Below, piece after piece: positions 17,996 through 29,040 of a stretch of 64,000 nt of DNA. The translations under genes were made by a program, and so were the position numbers. The stretch is from Armatimonadota bacterium (GTDB lineage: Bacteria > Bacillota > Desulfotomaculia > Desulfotomaculales > Nap2-2B). The DNA lies in assembly GCA_023511535.1 (NCBI GenBank), contig JAIMBK010000005.1:1-64000 (forward strand), given 5' to 3'. Position 1 is the stretch's first letter. Each line of letters starts with the position of its first letter. Under the pieces are notes generated by a model. That model did no database searches. It was not told the origin of the DNA and saw only the letters and a program-made list of their open reading frames with translations.

Positions 17996-18035
17996 CTTTT
18001 AGGACTTTGAAAATATACCCGGCAAAGGAGTAATT

Positions 18036-19274
18036 ATGACCAAAAGAGGGACAAGCCTGCCTTTTTTGTTCTTTTCTCTTTTCTTTTTTCTTTTTCCTGC
18101 ACGGGTGCCGGCCGGGGAATCCGCTCCCTCCCCGGCGGGCGAAGCGGCGGTGTTGATGGACGCTCGCAACGGCCAGGTGCTCTACGCGAAAAATATGCAT
18201 AAGCGGATGTATCCGGCCAGCACGACCAAAATTTTGACGGCGCTGCTAGCGCTGGAGAAGGGGAACCTCGATGAACTGGTTACCGTCCCCGAAGAAGCCT
18301 GCCGGACAGACGGTTCGGCCATCGGTTTGCAGGCAGGGGAGCGGCTGACACTCCGCGATTTGCTGTACGCTTTGCTGCTGGCTTCGGCGAACGATGCCGC
18401 CGTGGTTATTGCCGATCACCTGGCCGGATCAGTAGAAAATTTTGCCGGGCTGATGAACGAAAAAGCAAGTTCGCTCGGGGCCGCGGACAGCCATTTCACC
18501 AACCCCCACGGCCTGCCGGACCCCGGCCATTATACCAGCGCCTACGACCTGGCCCTGATTGCACGCTGCGCGATGCAAAACCCTACGTTCCGGGAAATGG
18601 TAAAAACCCGCTTAAAGGTAATCAGCCGCCCGGAGGCGGACCGCTCCAAGGGCCCTCCGCAGGAGCACCTGTGGAACCACAACCGGCTGCTGGAACGCTA
18701 CCAGGACGCCACCGGGATCAAAACGGGCTACACCGTCCAGGCCGGCCAATGCCTGGTGGCTTCTGCGCAAAGAGAGCAAAGGGAATTAATTGCGGTGGTT
18801 TTAAACTGCCAGGGGGAAGCGGTTTTTGAAGCGGCCAGGCAACTTTTAGATTACGGGTTCAATAACTTTTTTCCCGCCCGGGTGGTTAAAAAAGGGGAAA
18901 AGGTTGCCTCGGTGGAAGTTGCCGGCGGGGAGCCGGGGGAGGTTGATCTTTTGACCGGCAGCGATTTCTGGTACAACTTTCCCCAGGGGAGCACCCCGAA
19001 TTTGACCCGCCGCCTGCAGATCGCCCAAAAAGTCCAGGCTCCTTTGCCGGCGGGGCAAAAAGCGGGGCAGCTGCTTATTTATGACGGGGAGCAAAAGGTG
19101 GGGACGGTTGATCTCGTTGCCGCCCGCGCCGTGGAAAGGGCGCCCGGCAGATCGTGGCTGTTCTGGCTGGCGGGAGCGGCCCTTTTGGTTTTTTACCTGC
19201 GGACAAGGACGGTCAACCGGCGCAAACAGTACATACAGCGGCGCCTCGGCAGGAGAATCGGGCTCAGGGATTAG
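18036..19274 (+). CDS. dacF: D-alanyl-D-alanine carboxypeptidase (DacF type)
   Basis: Low-molecular-weight penicillin-binding protein that trims the terminal D-Ala of peptidoglycan stem peptides outside the membrane. The 412-residue protein has a signal peptide (LPFLFFSLFFFLFPARVPAG) and the three active-site motifs Ser62-T-T-Lys65, Ser117-A-Asn119 and Lys229-T-Gly231. A C-terminal PBP5-type beta domain ends in a membrane helix (WLFWLAGAALLVFYL) and a basic tail. ATG with CAAAGGAG upstream. dacF-type genes often take part in sporulation, but no sporulation promoter is visible here. The promoter looks SigA-type. Confidence 0.93.
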   Translation: MTKRGTSLPFLFFSLFFFLFPARVPAGESAPSPAGEAAVLMDARNGQVLYAKNMHKRMYPASTTKILTALLALEKGNLDELVTVPEEACRTDGSAIGLQAGERLTLRDLLYALLLASANDAAVVIADHLAGSVENFAGLMNEKASSLGAADSHFTNPHGLPDPGHYTSAYDLALIARCAMQNPTFREMVKTRLKVISRPEADRSKGPPQEHLWNHNRLLERYQDATGIKTGYTVQAGQCLVASAQREQRELIAVVLNCQGEAVFEAARQLLDYGFNNFFPARVVKKGEKVASVEVAGGEPGEVDLLTGSDFWYNFPQGSTPNLTRRLQIAQKVQAPLPAGQKAGQLLIYDGEQKVGTVDLVAARAVERAPGRSWLFWLAGAALLVFYLRTRTVNRRKQYIQRRLGRRIGLRD

Positions 19275-19299
19275 GTCGATTTTTCTCTCTCTCCCTGGA

Positions 19300-19328
19300 T
19301 TGCATCCCCCGCGGAGTTGGTTTATAAT
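19300..19328 (+). promoter_or_regulatory. SigA-type promoter of the fur-family gene
   Basis: TTGCAT (19300-19305), a 17-base spacer and TATAAT (19323-19328) lie about 75 bases upstream of the start at 19405. Confidence 0.7.
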
Positions 19329-19404
19329 GAACTAAAGAAGGATTTACCCGTCCGCTGAACCGGCTCCGGGGTTCTTCAATAAAAAAAGTGCGGGTGCCGC
19401 CAGG

Positions 19405-19848
19405 ATGCGAAAAGTAATCAGCGATGTCGAAGAAAAACTGCGGACAAAAGACTATAAATTGACTTCCCGCCGCGAAAATATTTTACAGGTGCTCATCGAG
19501 AACCAGGATAAACACTTGAGCGCGGAAGAAATTTATTACCTGGTTAAACAAAGAACTCCGGACGTCGGTCTGGCCACCGTTTACCGCACTCTGGAGCTGT
19601 TTTCCGATTTTGCGATCATCCATAGCATCGATTTTGGCGATGGACGCAAGCGGTACGAATTGATCCAGGCGGAAGGAGAGGGGCATCACCACCACCATTT
19701 AATCTGTCTGCGCTGTGGAAAAATTCAGGAAGTAACTGAAGATTTGCTGGAGGATCTGGAAAGGCGGGTCACCCAGACCTATAATTTCACGATCACCAAC
19801 CACCAGTTGAAAATTTTTGGTTACTGCAAAGCCTGCGGCGAAAAATAA
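19405..19848 (+). CDS. fur: Fur family transcriptional regulator
   Basis: Metal-responsive dimeric repressor of 147 residues. The N-terminal winged helix includes LTSRRENILQVL and the recognition helix VGLATVYRTLELF. The C-terminal half has the metal site HHHHHLICLRCGKI and a second CxxC pair in YCKACGEK, the structural zinc site. Whether it senses Fe (Fur), peroxide (PerR) or Zn (Zur) cannot be settled by eye. The ribosome binding site is weak (GCCAGG). It is monocistronic, with its own promoter. Confidence 0.9.
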   Translation: MRKVISDVEEKLRTKDYKLTSRRENILQVLIENQDKHLSAEEIYYLVKQRTPDVGLATVYRTLELFSDFAIIHSIDFGDGRKRYELIQAEGEGHHHHHLICLRCGKIQEVTEDLLEDLERRVTQTYNFTITNHQLKIFGYCKACGEK

Positions 19849-19892
19849 GTCCTTACTTCAGCCCAAAAACCCTTCCTTTCTCCTCCAAAATG

Positions 19893-19901
19893 TGGTATAA
19901 T
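19893..19901 (+). promoter_or_regulatory. Extended -10 promoter
   Basis: TGGTATAAT is a TGnTATAAT extended -10 element, followed after 30 bases by a possible small gene at 19933. No good -35 is seen. Confidence 0.5.
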
Positions 19902-19932
19902 TATAATGAAAATAGGGCGAGGGAAGAAGATC

Positions 19933-20031
19933 ATGATCAGCCGGGAAACGGGCGGCAAAATAAACAAGCTCCTCTTCAGAGGGTTGAAAAGACCTTCAGA
20001 AAACGGTTATTTAGCCGGCAACAGTTTTTGA
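19933..20031 (+). CDS. Possible small protein, 32 residues
   Basis: ATG at 19933 follows GAGGGAAGAAG at a good distance and an extended -10 promoter. The frame (MISRETGGKINKLLFRGLKR followed by PSENGYLAGNSF) is basic and amphipathic. It lies in the 330-base gap between fur and the DUF4912 gene, where nothing else stands out. It could equally be an untranslated leader. Confidence 0.35.
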   Translation: MISRETGGKINKLLFRGLKRPSENGYLAGNSF

Positions 20032-20178
20032 CATAATTTTTTATCTAAACTGTTTGTGAAAATAATTACAAGTTGCCATTACTGAATAGAGGATCCTGGA
20101 AGGGCGGTGATTGACCGGAAAAGAAGAGGAAGGAAGAGCCGGCAGGGATCGTGTTTTCAAGGGGAAGGGGGAAAACCG

Positions 20179-20652
20179 ATGCCGATTGGGGAAGCGGAAC
20201 TGCCCGCGGTCTACCACGAGAACGTTTTATGCCTGATGGTGCAGGCGCCGGACGTCGTTTTTGCGTACTGGGATCTTTCTTGGGGGCACATTCAGTCAAT
20301 TGGCAGCGAAAAGGAACTCGTTTTATGTTTATACAAAGAAAGTCTACTAACTCACAAAGTAACCTTACCTCCCTTTACCAACAACTGGTATTTCCGCAAT
20401 GTTGAACCGGGCTTTCTATATTATTGTGAATTAGGGTTTCAAGGAGCCGGTGGGACGTTTTTTCCCTTGCTGCGTTCCAACCGGGTGAATACGCCGGGCC
20501 CCGGTCCGGCGGCGGAAGCAGAGGCCAAAGAAGGCGCGGCGGCCGGACCGGACTTCGCCGCGCTATTAACCGGGCCGGCCCAAAGCTACAAAAAGGACGA
20601 TCTCTTTAAAGAGATGGCTTTTTACATGGGTTTCCCCCGGTCAGCTGAATAA
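20179..20652 (+). CDS. DUF4912 domain protein
   Basis: A 157-residue protein with the DUF4912 pattern: VLMVQAPDVVFAYWDLS-like opening, a beta-rich middle with NWYFRNVEPGFLYYCELGF, and a C-terminal low-complexity Ala/Pro linker before a helical tail. DUF4912 resembles a small carbohydrate-binding-like beta sandwich and is commonly found beside GH57 and glycosyltransferase genes, as here. ATG 20179 has AAGGGGGAAAACC upstream. The frame stays open to 20107 but adds a basic, unlike segment. It is likely co-functional with the GH57-GT4 gene for alpha-glucan synthesis. Confidence 0.82.
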   Translation: MPIGEAELPAVYHENVLCLMVQAPDVVFAYWDLSWGHIQSIGSEKELVLCLYKESLLTHKVTLPPFTNNWYFRNVEPGFLYYCELGFQGAGGTFFPLLRSNRVNTPGPGPAAEAEAKEGAAAGPDFAALLTGPAQSYKKDDLFKEMAFYMGFPRSAE

Positions 20653-20734
20653 CCCGCGAAGAGGGAGTTTCCCATGACGAACGCCCGTTCCCTTCGTTAA
20701 TGATGATTTTTTCTGGGTGGACAATACATCTGTC

Positions 20735-20778
20735 CCTAACTCCTGATTCCCAATCCCGAATTCCTATTTTCTGAGGGG
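20735..20778 (+). repeat. CCTAATT leader repeat, copy 2
   Basis: Diverged CCTAACTCC, TGATTCCCAATCCCGAATT units precede CCTATTTTCTGAGGGGGG, where the terminal purine run is the ribosome binding site of the GH57-GT4 gene. Confidence 0.7.
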
Positions 20779-20787
20779 GGATCCCTG

Positions 20788-23598
20788 GTGGCGTACGGCT
20801 GCCTGGCCATTGTCCTGCACGCCCACCTGCCTTACCTCCGCCATCCGGAGGGAAAAGAACACCTGGAGGAGCGCTGGCTTTTTGAATCCATGACCGAATG
20901 TTACATTCCCCTTTTAAAAGCACTTGAAAATTTATGCCGCGACGGTGTAAATTTCCGGTTGACCATTTCGCTGTCTCCCCCCTTGATGGCCATGCTGTCT
21001 GATTCTTTATTGATGCGCCGTTACGCAGCCTACCTCGATGCTTTGCGGGATCTCGGGCGGAAGGAGTTGCGCCGCACCGCCGCCCAACCGGAATTCCAGG
21101 CCCTGGCCGCCTTTTACCTGGAGAATCTGGTCCAAACCAAAAAGGCCTTCGAGGAAGATTACGAGCGGAACATTTTAAACGGTTTTAAGTTTTTGCACGC
21201 TTCCGGAAAAGTAGAGTTGATTACCACCGGGGCCACGCACGGCTATTTGCCCTTGATGGGCACGGAAGAGGCCCGGCGCGCGCAGATCGGGGTGGCGGTG
21301 GAGGCGTTTGCCGAATCTTTCGGGTTCTCCCCCAAAGGGTTCTGGCTGCCGGAATGCGGCTACGTTCCCGGCGTGGAAGATTTGCTGGCCGAAAGAAACC
21401 TGGCCTATTTCTTTGTGGACGCCCACTGTTTTTCCCACGCGCGGCCGAAGGCCCGCTACGGGGTGTACGCCCCCGCGGCCTGCCGGAATAAAGTGGCCGC
21501 CTTCGCCCGGGACCCCCAGAGTTCCCGCCAGGTGTGGGACAGGCACACCGGCTACCCGGGGGACGAGCTTTACCGGGAGTTTTACCGGGACATCGGCTAC
21601 GACCTGGATCTGGATTACCTGGCCCCCTATTTGCCTGCCGGCCGGATCCGGGTGGATACCGGCTTTAAATATTACCGGATTACCGGCCGGGGCCCCCTGG
21701 AGGAAAAAGAGCCCTACGCGCCGGAAGCAGCCCGCCGCAGGGCCGCCGAACACGCTGCCCATTTTCTTTACCACCGGCAGCAGCAGGTCGCCCGGCTGAA
21801 AAAGCACATGCCTTTGCCGCCCCTGGTGGTGGCTCCGTACGATGCAGAGCTTTTCGGCCACTGGTGGTACGAAGGCCCCCGGTGGCTGGAGGTACTGTGC
21901 CGGAAAATCCAGGAGCAGGATGTTTTAAAACTGGTCACGCCCACGGAGTACCTGGCGGCCTGTCCGGAGCTGCAAACCCTGGACCTTTCGGCGGGGAGCT
22001 GGGGCGAAGGGGGGTATCACCTGGTCTGGCTCAACGAAGCCAACGACTGGGTCTACCGCCACCTGCACCGGGCGGAAAATAAAATGAGCGAACTGGCCGA
22101 TCTTTCGGCGGAAGCCGGCGGGCTGGAGAAAAGGGCTTTAAACCAGGCGGCCCGGGAGCTTTTGCTGGCGCAAAGCAGCGACTGGGCCTTCATTATGCAC
22201 GCCGGCACCGCCGTCGGGTATGCCGGGCAGAGGTTTAAAAACCACCTGGCAAATTTTAATCTGCTGGTCGACCAGGTAGAAAAAAAGCAGGTGGAAGAAG
22301 AATTGCTGATCCGGCTGGAGCAGGCCGCCGGCATTTTCCCCGTCCTGGACTACCGTATTTACAGCCGGCACGCCCGGACGGGGTTAAAGAATGGGGCAGG
22401 GGACGGGCTGCCGGGGGCTGCAAAGCGCTACCGGGTAATGATCCTCTCCTGGGAATATCCCCCGGTAACCGTCGGCGGACTGGCCCGCCACGTTCACGAC
22501 CTGGCCCACGCCCTGGTGGGGCAGGGGGACGAAGTACACGTCCTTACCTGCCCGGCGGCAGGGCTGACTACGGAATATTTCGACCGGGGCGTCCATATCC
22601 ACCGGGTAGACCGGAAGGCGATTACCGCGGATGACTTTTTCGCCTGGGTGGAACAGTTGAATGAAGCCCTGCTCGGGTTAGGCATCCAGGTGGCCGCCCG
22701 GTACGGGCCCTTCGACCTGATCCACGGGCACGACTGGCTGATTGAATACGCCGCCCGGAAACTCCGGGAGCGTTTGCAGACCCCCCTGCTGGTCACCATC
22801 CACGCCACCGAACATGGGCGCAACCAGGGCATTTACACCGATTTGCAGCGCCGGATCCACCTCCGGGAAGGGCAGCTGGCCAACGAAGCGGACCTGGTGA
22901 TTACCTGCAGCAATTACATGGCGGAAGAGGTTAAAAATCTTTTTGGCGTCCCGCGGGACCGGGTGCGCGTCATTCCCAACGGGGTGGACCCGGAAAACCT
23001 GGCCCAAAAAAGGGACGGCCGGATGGATTGCCGCTTGAAAAGAAAAAAATGGACGCAGCCCGTGGTCTTGTTCTTCGGGCGGCTGGTGCCGGAAAAAGGG
23101 GTGCAGGTCCTGCTGGAGGCGCTGCCCGCCGTCGCCGGGCGCGTTCCCGGCGTGCGGCTGACGATCGCCGGGAAGGGGCCCTACGAGGGCTACCTGCGTA
23201 ACCTGGCCGGCCGGCTGGGCGTCCTGGGCCGGGTCGATTTTGTCGGCTACGTGGACGACCAGGGGCGCAACCGGCTGCTGGAGCAGGGCTGGGCGGCCGC
23301 CTTCCCCAGCCTTTACGAGCCCTTCGGCATCGTTGCCCTGGAAGCCATGGCGGCCGGCGTGCCGGTAGTCGTTTCCGACACGGGGGGCTTGAGCGATATC
23401 ATTACGCACGGGGTGGACGGCTACAAAGCGCCGCCGGGCCGGGAGGATCTGCTGGCTTACTATTTAAGTGAACTGCTGGTTAACGACCTGCTGGCGGACG
23501 AACTCTGCCGCCGGGCCTGGCGCAAGGTGCTCACCCTGTACGACTGGCGCTCCATCGCCGCCGCCACCCGGGAAGTATACGGAGAGTTGGTGCATTGA
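20788..23598 (+). CDS. GH57 1,4-alpha-glucan branching enzyme fused to GT4 glycogen synthase-like glycosyltransferase
   Basis: A 936-residue two-domain enzyme. Residues 1 to about 530 form a GH57/DUF1957 branching enzyme (start HAHLPYLRHPE) with nucleophile Glu189 in LPECGY and acid Asp352 in PYDAELFGHWWYEGP. From residue 548 (YRVMILSWEYPPVTVGGLARH) a GT4/GT5-like glycosyltransferase follows, with FFGRLVPEKGVQ and the C-terminal YEPFGIVALEAMAAG nucleotide-sugar motif. Chain elongation and branching would therefore sit in one polypeptide. GTG start with GAGGGGGGA upstream. The DUF4912 gene lies before it and the GH15 glucoamylase after it, which points to glycogen or a similar alpha-glucan. 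Confidence 0.9.
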   Translation: MAYGCLAIVLHAHLPYLRHPEGKEHLEERWLFESMTECYIPLLKALENLCRDGVNFRLTISLSPPLMAMLSDSLLMRRYAAYLDALRDLGRKELRRTAAQPEFQALAAFYLENLVQTKKAFEEDYERNILNGFKFLHASGKVELITTGATHGYLPLMGTEEARRAQIGVAVEAFAESFGFSPKGFWLPECGYVPGVEDLLAERNLAYFFVDAHCFSHARPKARYGVYAPAACRNKVAAFARDPQSSRQVWDRHTGYPGDELYREFYRDIGYDLDLDYLAPYLPAGRIRVDTGFKYYRITGRGPLEEKEPYAPEAARRRAAEHAAHFLYHRQQQVARLKKHMPLPPLVVAPYDAELFGHWWYEGPRWLEVLCRKIQEQDVLKLVTPTEYLAACPELQTLDLSAGSWGEGGYHLVWLNEANDWVYRHLHRAENKMSELADLSAEAGGLEKRALNQAARELLLAQSSDWAFIMHAGTAVGYAGQRFKNHLANFNLLVDQVEKKQVEEELLIRLEQAAGIFPVLDYRIYSRHARTGLKNGAGDGLPGAAKRYRVMILSWEYPPVTVGGLARHVHDLAHALVGQGDEVHVLTCPAAGLTTEYFDRGVHIHRVDRKAITADDFFAWVEQLNEALLGLGIQVAARYGPFDLIHGHDWLIEYAARKLRERLQTPLLVTIHATEHGRNQGIYTDLQRRIHLREGQLANEADLVITCSNYMAEEVKNLFGVPRDRVRVIPNGVDPENLAQKRDGRMDCRLKRKKWTQPVVLFFGRLVPEKGVQVLLEALPAVAGRVPGVRLTIAGKGPYEGYLRNLAGRLGVLGRVDFVGYVDDQGRNRLLEQGWAAAFPSLYEPFGIVALEAMAAGVPVVVSDTGGLSDIITHGVDGYKAPPGREDLLAYYLSELLVNDLLADELCRRAWRKVLTLYDWRSIAAATREVYGELVH

Positions 23599-23600
23599 AG

Positions 23601-23697
23601 AAAGGCACAAAGGCACAAAGAAATTAGAGGTCGACCCGGAGCTCTTAAGCGAGCCGGACAATTCCAGCCCGGTAGGGAATAATGGTAGAAGCCATTT
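23601..23697 (+). repeat. Short composite repeat (half GGCACAAAG copy plus palindrome-arm segment)
   Basis: AAAGGCACAAAGGCACAAAG, then AAATTAGAGGTCGACCCGGAG, then a segment with GAGCCGGACAATTCCAGCCC and GGGAATAATGGTAGAAGC. The same pieces occur in the same order, but far apart, in 25738-26148, so this looks like a version of that element with its middle deleted. It lies between the GH57-GT4 and GH15 genes. Confidence 0.7.
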
Positions 23698-23712
23698 TAA
23701 GGGAGTAAACAT

Positions 23713-25731
23713 ATGCCACGGCCTATAGTGTTAGGAAACGGTGCCATCCTCGTCGCCTTTGACCATAACCTGGTCATGCGTGATTTTTATTACCCGTACG
23801 TCGGCCAGTGGAACCACATCATGGGCCACAAGAACAACCTCGGCTTCTGGACGGAAGGCCGGTTCGCCTGGATCGACGACGCCGGCTGGGAGCGCGCCTT
23901 GAGCTACCGGCAAGACTCGCTGGTAGCCGCTTCCCGGGCGGTCCACCAGGAGTTTTCCCTGGCCGTCGAAAGCACCGACGCCGTCCACTACCGGGACAAC
24001 ATCTACTTAAAGCGTTTGCGGGTGAAAAACCTTTCTTCCCGGGAAAGGGAGGTACGGGTATTCTTCACCCAGGATTTTTCCATCGACGAAACCGAAGTGG
24101 GCGACACGGCCCTTTACGACCCGCAGCTGCGTACCATCTACCACTATAAAAAGAATCGCTATTTTATGATCGGCGGTTTTTGCGGCCCGGAACGCTTTTA
24201 CCAGTACGCCGCCGGCACCAAGCGCTTCGGCGGGGCGGAAGGGACCTGGCGGGACGCGGAAGACGGTGTTTTAAGCGGCAACCCCATCGCCCAGGGCTCG
24301 GTGGACAGCGTGATTTCTTTCCGGTGCCTGCTGGGTGCCGGCGGGGAGCAAACCATTTATTACTGGATCGTGGCGGGGCGGAACTTCCAGGAAGTGCGGG
24401 CGCTGGACAACTACATCTGGAACAAAGGCGCCCAGCAGATCCTCGACAAGATCCAGGTTTACTGGTGCCACTGGCTGGAGCAGGGAACGCCCCGGAGCTT
24501 TGCCGATCTGCCGGAAAAGGTGGCGGAAATCTACCGGTTAAGCCTTCTGCTCATGAGGGTCCACCTGGACCGGCACGGGGCGGTGATTGCCGCCGCCGAC
24601 AGCGACATCATGCAGACCAACCGGGATCATTACTGTTACCTGTGGCCCAGGGACGGCGCCCTGATTATCCACGCCTTCATCAGGGCGGGCTATCCCGAAC
24701 TGGCCGAAAAATTCTTTGCCTTTTGCGCCAATGCCTTGACCGAAGGCGGCTACTTACTGCATAAATATAACCCCGACGGGACCCTGGGCTCCAGCTGGCA
24801 CCCCTGGATCAGCGCCAGGCAGCTGCCCATTCAGGAAGATGAAACCGCCCTCGTCCTGTATGCCTTCTGGCAATACTACGCGCATTGCAAAGATATCGAA
24901 ACGGCCAACGAGTATTTCCGGACCCTGGTGCGGCCGGCGGCAAATTTTCTGGCGAATTATTTTGATCCGGAACTGGAACTGCCCCGGGAAAGTTACGATC
25001 TCTGGGAAGAAAGGCGCGGCATTTTCACCTTCACGGCGGCGGCGGTCCGGGCCGGTTTGCAGGCCGCCGCCCGCCTGGCCGACTTATTTGCGGAAAAAGA
25101 GAGCGCCCGGCTTTACCGGGAAAGGGCCGAACAAATCCAAAGCGGCATCGCCAATCACCTGTATGATCCCGTTTTGGGCAGGTTTATCCGGGGCCTGGTG
25201 GAGGACGGAGAAGGCGGTTTCCGGAAAGAAACCACCCTGGAAAGCAGTCTCATGGGCTTATTTTTGTTCGATGCCTGGCCGGTGGAGGACGCCCGTTTAA
25301 TCAATACGATGAAGGCAATTGAGGAGGGGCTTTGGGTTAAAACCAGCGTCGGCGGAGTGGCCCGCTATCCGGACGATTATTATTTTCAGCAGTCGCGGGA
25401 TATCCGGAAAATTCCGGGGAACCCCTGGTTTATCTGCACGCTCTGGCTGGCCCGGTGGCATATCGCCCGGGCGCGCGACCTGGCCGGGCTCGTTCCGGCG
25501 AAAGCGCTTTTGCATTGGGCGGCGGTTTACACACTGGAGACAGGCGTAATGGCCGAACAGCTGCACCCCGAAACCGGGGATCCCCTGTCCGTCGCTCCGC
25601 TGACCTGGTCCCACGCCACCTTTGTCCTGGCCGTGCTGGATTACCTGGAAAAATACGCGGAATTAACCGGCGAACCCTGCCTCCTTCGGTCGTCGGTCGC
25701 CGGACATCAATCGCCGGAAACGGAACACTAA
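23713..25731 (+). CDS. GH15 glucoamylase-family protein
   Basis: A 672-residue glycoside hydrolase 15 protein that releases glucose from alpha-glucan ends or acts on a related disaccharide. The N-terminal beta-sandwich domain starts GNGAILVAFDHNLVMRDFYY, with the typical VGQWNHIMG segment. The (alpha/alpha)6 catalytic domain begins around residue 275 and contains DHYCYLWPRDGAL near residue 310 and YDLWEERRGIFTFT near residue 425, the usual catalytic-region Glu. No signal peptide, so it is intracellular. AAGGGAG lies upstream of the ATG. It probably mobilises the polymer made by the GH57-GT4 enzyme. Confidence 0.9.
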   Translation: MPRPIVLGNGAILVAFDHNLVMRDFYYPYVGQWNHIMGHKNNLGFWTEGRFAWIDDAGWERALSYRQDSLVAASRAVHQEFSLAVESTDAVHYRDNIYLKRLRVKNLSSREREVRVFFTQDFSIDETEVGDTALYDPQLRTIYHYKKNRYFMIGGFCGPERFYQYAAGTKRFGGAEGTWRDAEDGVLSGNPIAQGSVDSVISFRCLLGAGGEQTIYYWIVAGRNFQEVRALDNYIWNKGAQQILDKIQVYWCHWLEQGTPRSFADLPEKVAEIYRLSLLLMRVHLDRHGAVIAAADSDIMQTNRDHYCYLWPRDGALIIHAFIRAGYPELAEKFFAFCANALTEGGYLLHKYNPDGTLGSSWHPWISARQLPIQEDETALVLYAFWQYYAHCKDIETANEYFRTLVRPAANFLANYFDPELELPRESYDLWEERRGIFTFTAAAVRAGLQAAARLADLFAEKESARLYRERAEQIQSGIANHLYDPVLGRFIRGLVEDGEGGFRKETTLESSLMGLFLFDAWPVEDARLINTMKAIEEGLWVKTSVGGVARYPDDYYFQQSRDIRKIPGNPWFICTLWLARWHIARARDLAGLVPAKALLHWAAVYTLETGVMAEQLHPETGDPLSVAPLTWSHATFVLAVLDYLEKYAELTGEPCLLRSSVAGHQSPETEH

Positions 25732-25737
25732 AGGAGA

Positions 25738-25830
25738 AGGCACTAAGGCACAGAGGCAAAAGAAATTAGAGGTATAGACGACCGGGAGTATTTTTCCTTT
25801 GTGCCTGTTGCCTCTGTGCCTCTATTTTCA
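25738..25830. repeat. GGCACAAAG iterated hairpin element, copy E
   Basis: GGCACTAAGGCACAGAGGC at the left pairs with CTTTGTGCCTGTTGCCTCTG and GTGCCTCT at the right, around a 35-base centre. It immediately follows the GH15 stop and may act as its terminator. Confidence 0.65.
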
Positions 25831-25849
25831 GGGTCATTAAAACGAATGA

Positions 25850-26148
25850 AGGCTGGAATTTGTCCGGGCGAGCGACATGTGCGGAGGGTCGGGAACCAGA
25901 CACAGCGCAGCCGCGGCAAGCGAACCGGCAGCGCGAAACGCGCAGATAACACTTTGCAAAAATACTAACAGTGATCGCTTGTTAGATCGGTAAAGGTAAA
26001 AAACTAATATATCGCGCGCATTTTGCAGCGCTGCCTGGTTCGCTCCGCGGCAAGCTGATGTCTGGTCGACCCGGAGCATCGGAGCGAGCCGGACAATTCC
26101 AGCCCGATGGAATAATGCCCGATGGGGAATAATGGTAGAAGCTATTTT
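25850..26148. repeat. Long imperfect palindromic element of about 300 bases
   Basis: The left arm from GGCTGGAATTTGTCCGG (25850) through CCGCGGCAAGCGAACCGGCA pairs with a right arm containing TGCCTGGTTCGCTCCGCGG and CCGGACAATTCCAGCCC (ending about 26107). The two arms run through each other for roughly 110 bases with small gaps. The centre holds a small inner hairpin, CTAACA...TGTTAG, at about 25963. It contains no credible gene. The tail GGGAATAATGGTAGAAGC also occurs at 23679-23697. It resembles a MITE-like or structured-RNA element. No transposase is nearby. Confidence 0.7.
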
Positions 26149-26180
26149 CTGAAGAGGAGTTCCCCCCGAAACATCCTATT

Positions 26181-26567
26181 TTATATCTGTCCCCCATGCT
26201 TTTTCAAAATTTCTACGGCCCGGTCAATATCTTTCTCGCCGGCAACCACGGTGACCAGGAAGGCCCGTCCCCAGGCCACCCCGTAGTTGGTGTCTCCGTA
26301 GCCGCTGGCCGAAGGGTCGGCGGCCAGCAGAACGCGTTCGTCGCCCACGTCTGTTCCCGAAGAATAAAGGGTCAGTCCGCTCAGGTTGGTCGCCCGCCCG
26401 CCCACAGCGTAATTAATTTCCGCATCATTTTCCACCCCGAAACGGGAGATCCGGTCCACGGAAACAGTTTCGAAACCGGCGTCTTTCAGTTCCGAGGCCG
26501 CCCGCTGGGCGCTGGCGGTGGTGGGAAAGTAGGCCAGAGCGGAACGTTCGCCGGGTGACAGCTGCAT
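26181..26567 (-). CDS. Uncharacterised protein, possibly general-stress-protein-17M-like fold
   Basis: A 128-residue soluble protein. The opening ALAYFPTTASAQRAASELKD has the beta-alpha pattern seen in YflT/GSP17M domains (a strand, then a helix with paired AA and EL). A Gly/Asp-rich middle (TDVGDERVLLAADPSASGYG) and a second strand-helix unit (AFLVTVVAGEKDIDRAVEIL) follow. Two ferredoxin-like half folds are therefore likely. AAGGGGGGTAAAC precedes the ATG. It is transcribed towards the palindromic element and has no functional neighbours. The family link is a guess. Confidence 0.7.
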   Translation of the reverse strand: MQLSPGERSALAYFPTTASAQRAASELKDAGFETVSVDRISRFGVENDAEINYAVGGRATNLSGLTLYSSGTDVGDERVLLAADPSASGYGDTNYGVAWGRAFLVTVVAGEKDIDRAVEILKKHGGQI

Positions 26568-26764
26568 TGGTTTTGTTTACCCCCCTTCCAGGTTTATTCG
26601 CAAAGCCGCCAGAGGCGGAAAAATCCGGAAAGATATAAGTTTATTTTTCCCCAAACGACTTTATTAAATTCAGGCAGATAAAACCAGGTTTATCATAATA
26701 TACCAAAACAAAAAGAAGAATATTTCCAGCGGAAAGGAGCAATATGGTTTCCCTTTGACCTTTA

Positions 26765-26773
26765 TGTTATAAT
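26765..26773 (+). promoter_or_regulatory. Extended -10 promoter of guaB
   Basis: TGTTATAAT at 26765-26773 lies about 33 bases before the guaB start. A TTGACC at 26755 is too close to act as its -35. Confidence 0.5.
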
Positions 26774-26775
26774 AA

Positions 26776-28940
<2,165 letters not shown>

Positions 28941-29011
28941 TATTAACCCACTCCTCCACCACTTAGGCTGTCTATTTTCCATTGGGGGTTAAAAATCTAC
29001 CATTCACCAAT

Positions 29012-29040
29012 ATTATAGCGGGTACTTAAATTTTTTACAA
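29012..29040 (-). promoter_or_regulatory. SigA-type promoter of acuA
   Basis: Reading leftward, TTGTAA (29035-29040), a 17-base spacer and perfect TATAAT (29012-29017) lie about 70 bases before the acuA ATG. Confidence 0.75.

Noticed and set aside
26755-26760. TTGACC before guaB as a -35 box
   Set aside because: Only 7 bases separate it from TATAAT; the extended -10 is the better explanation.
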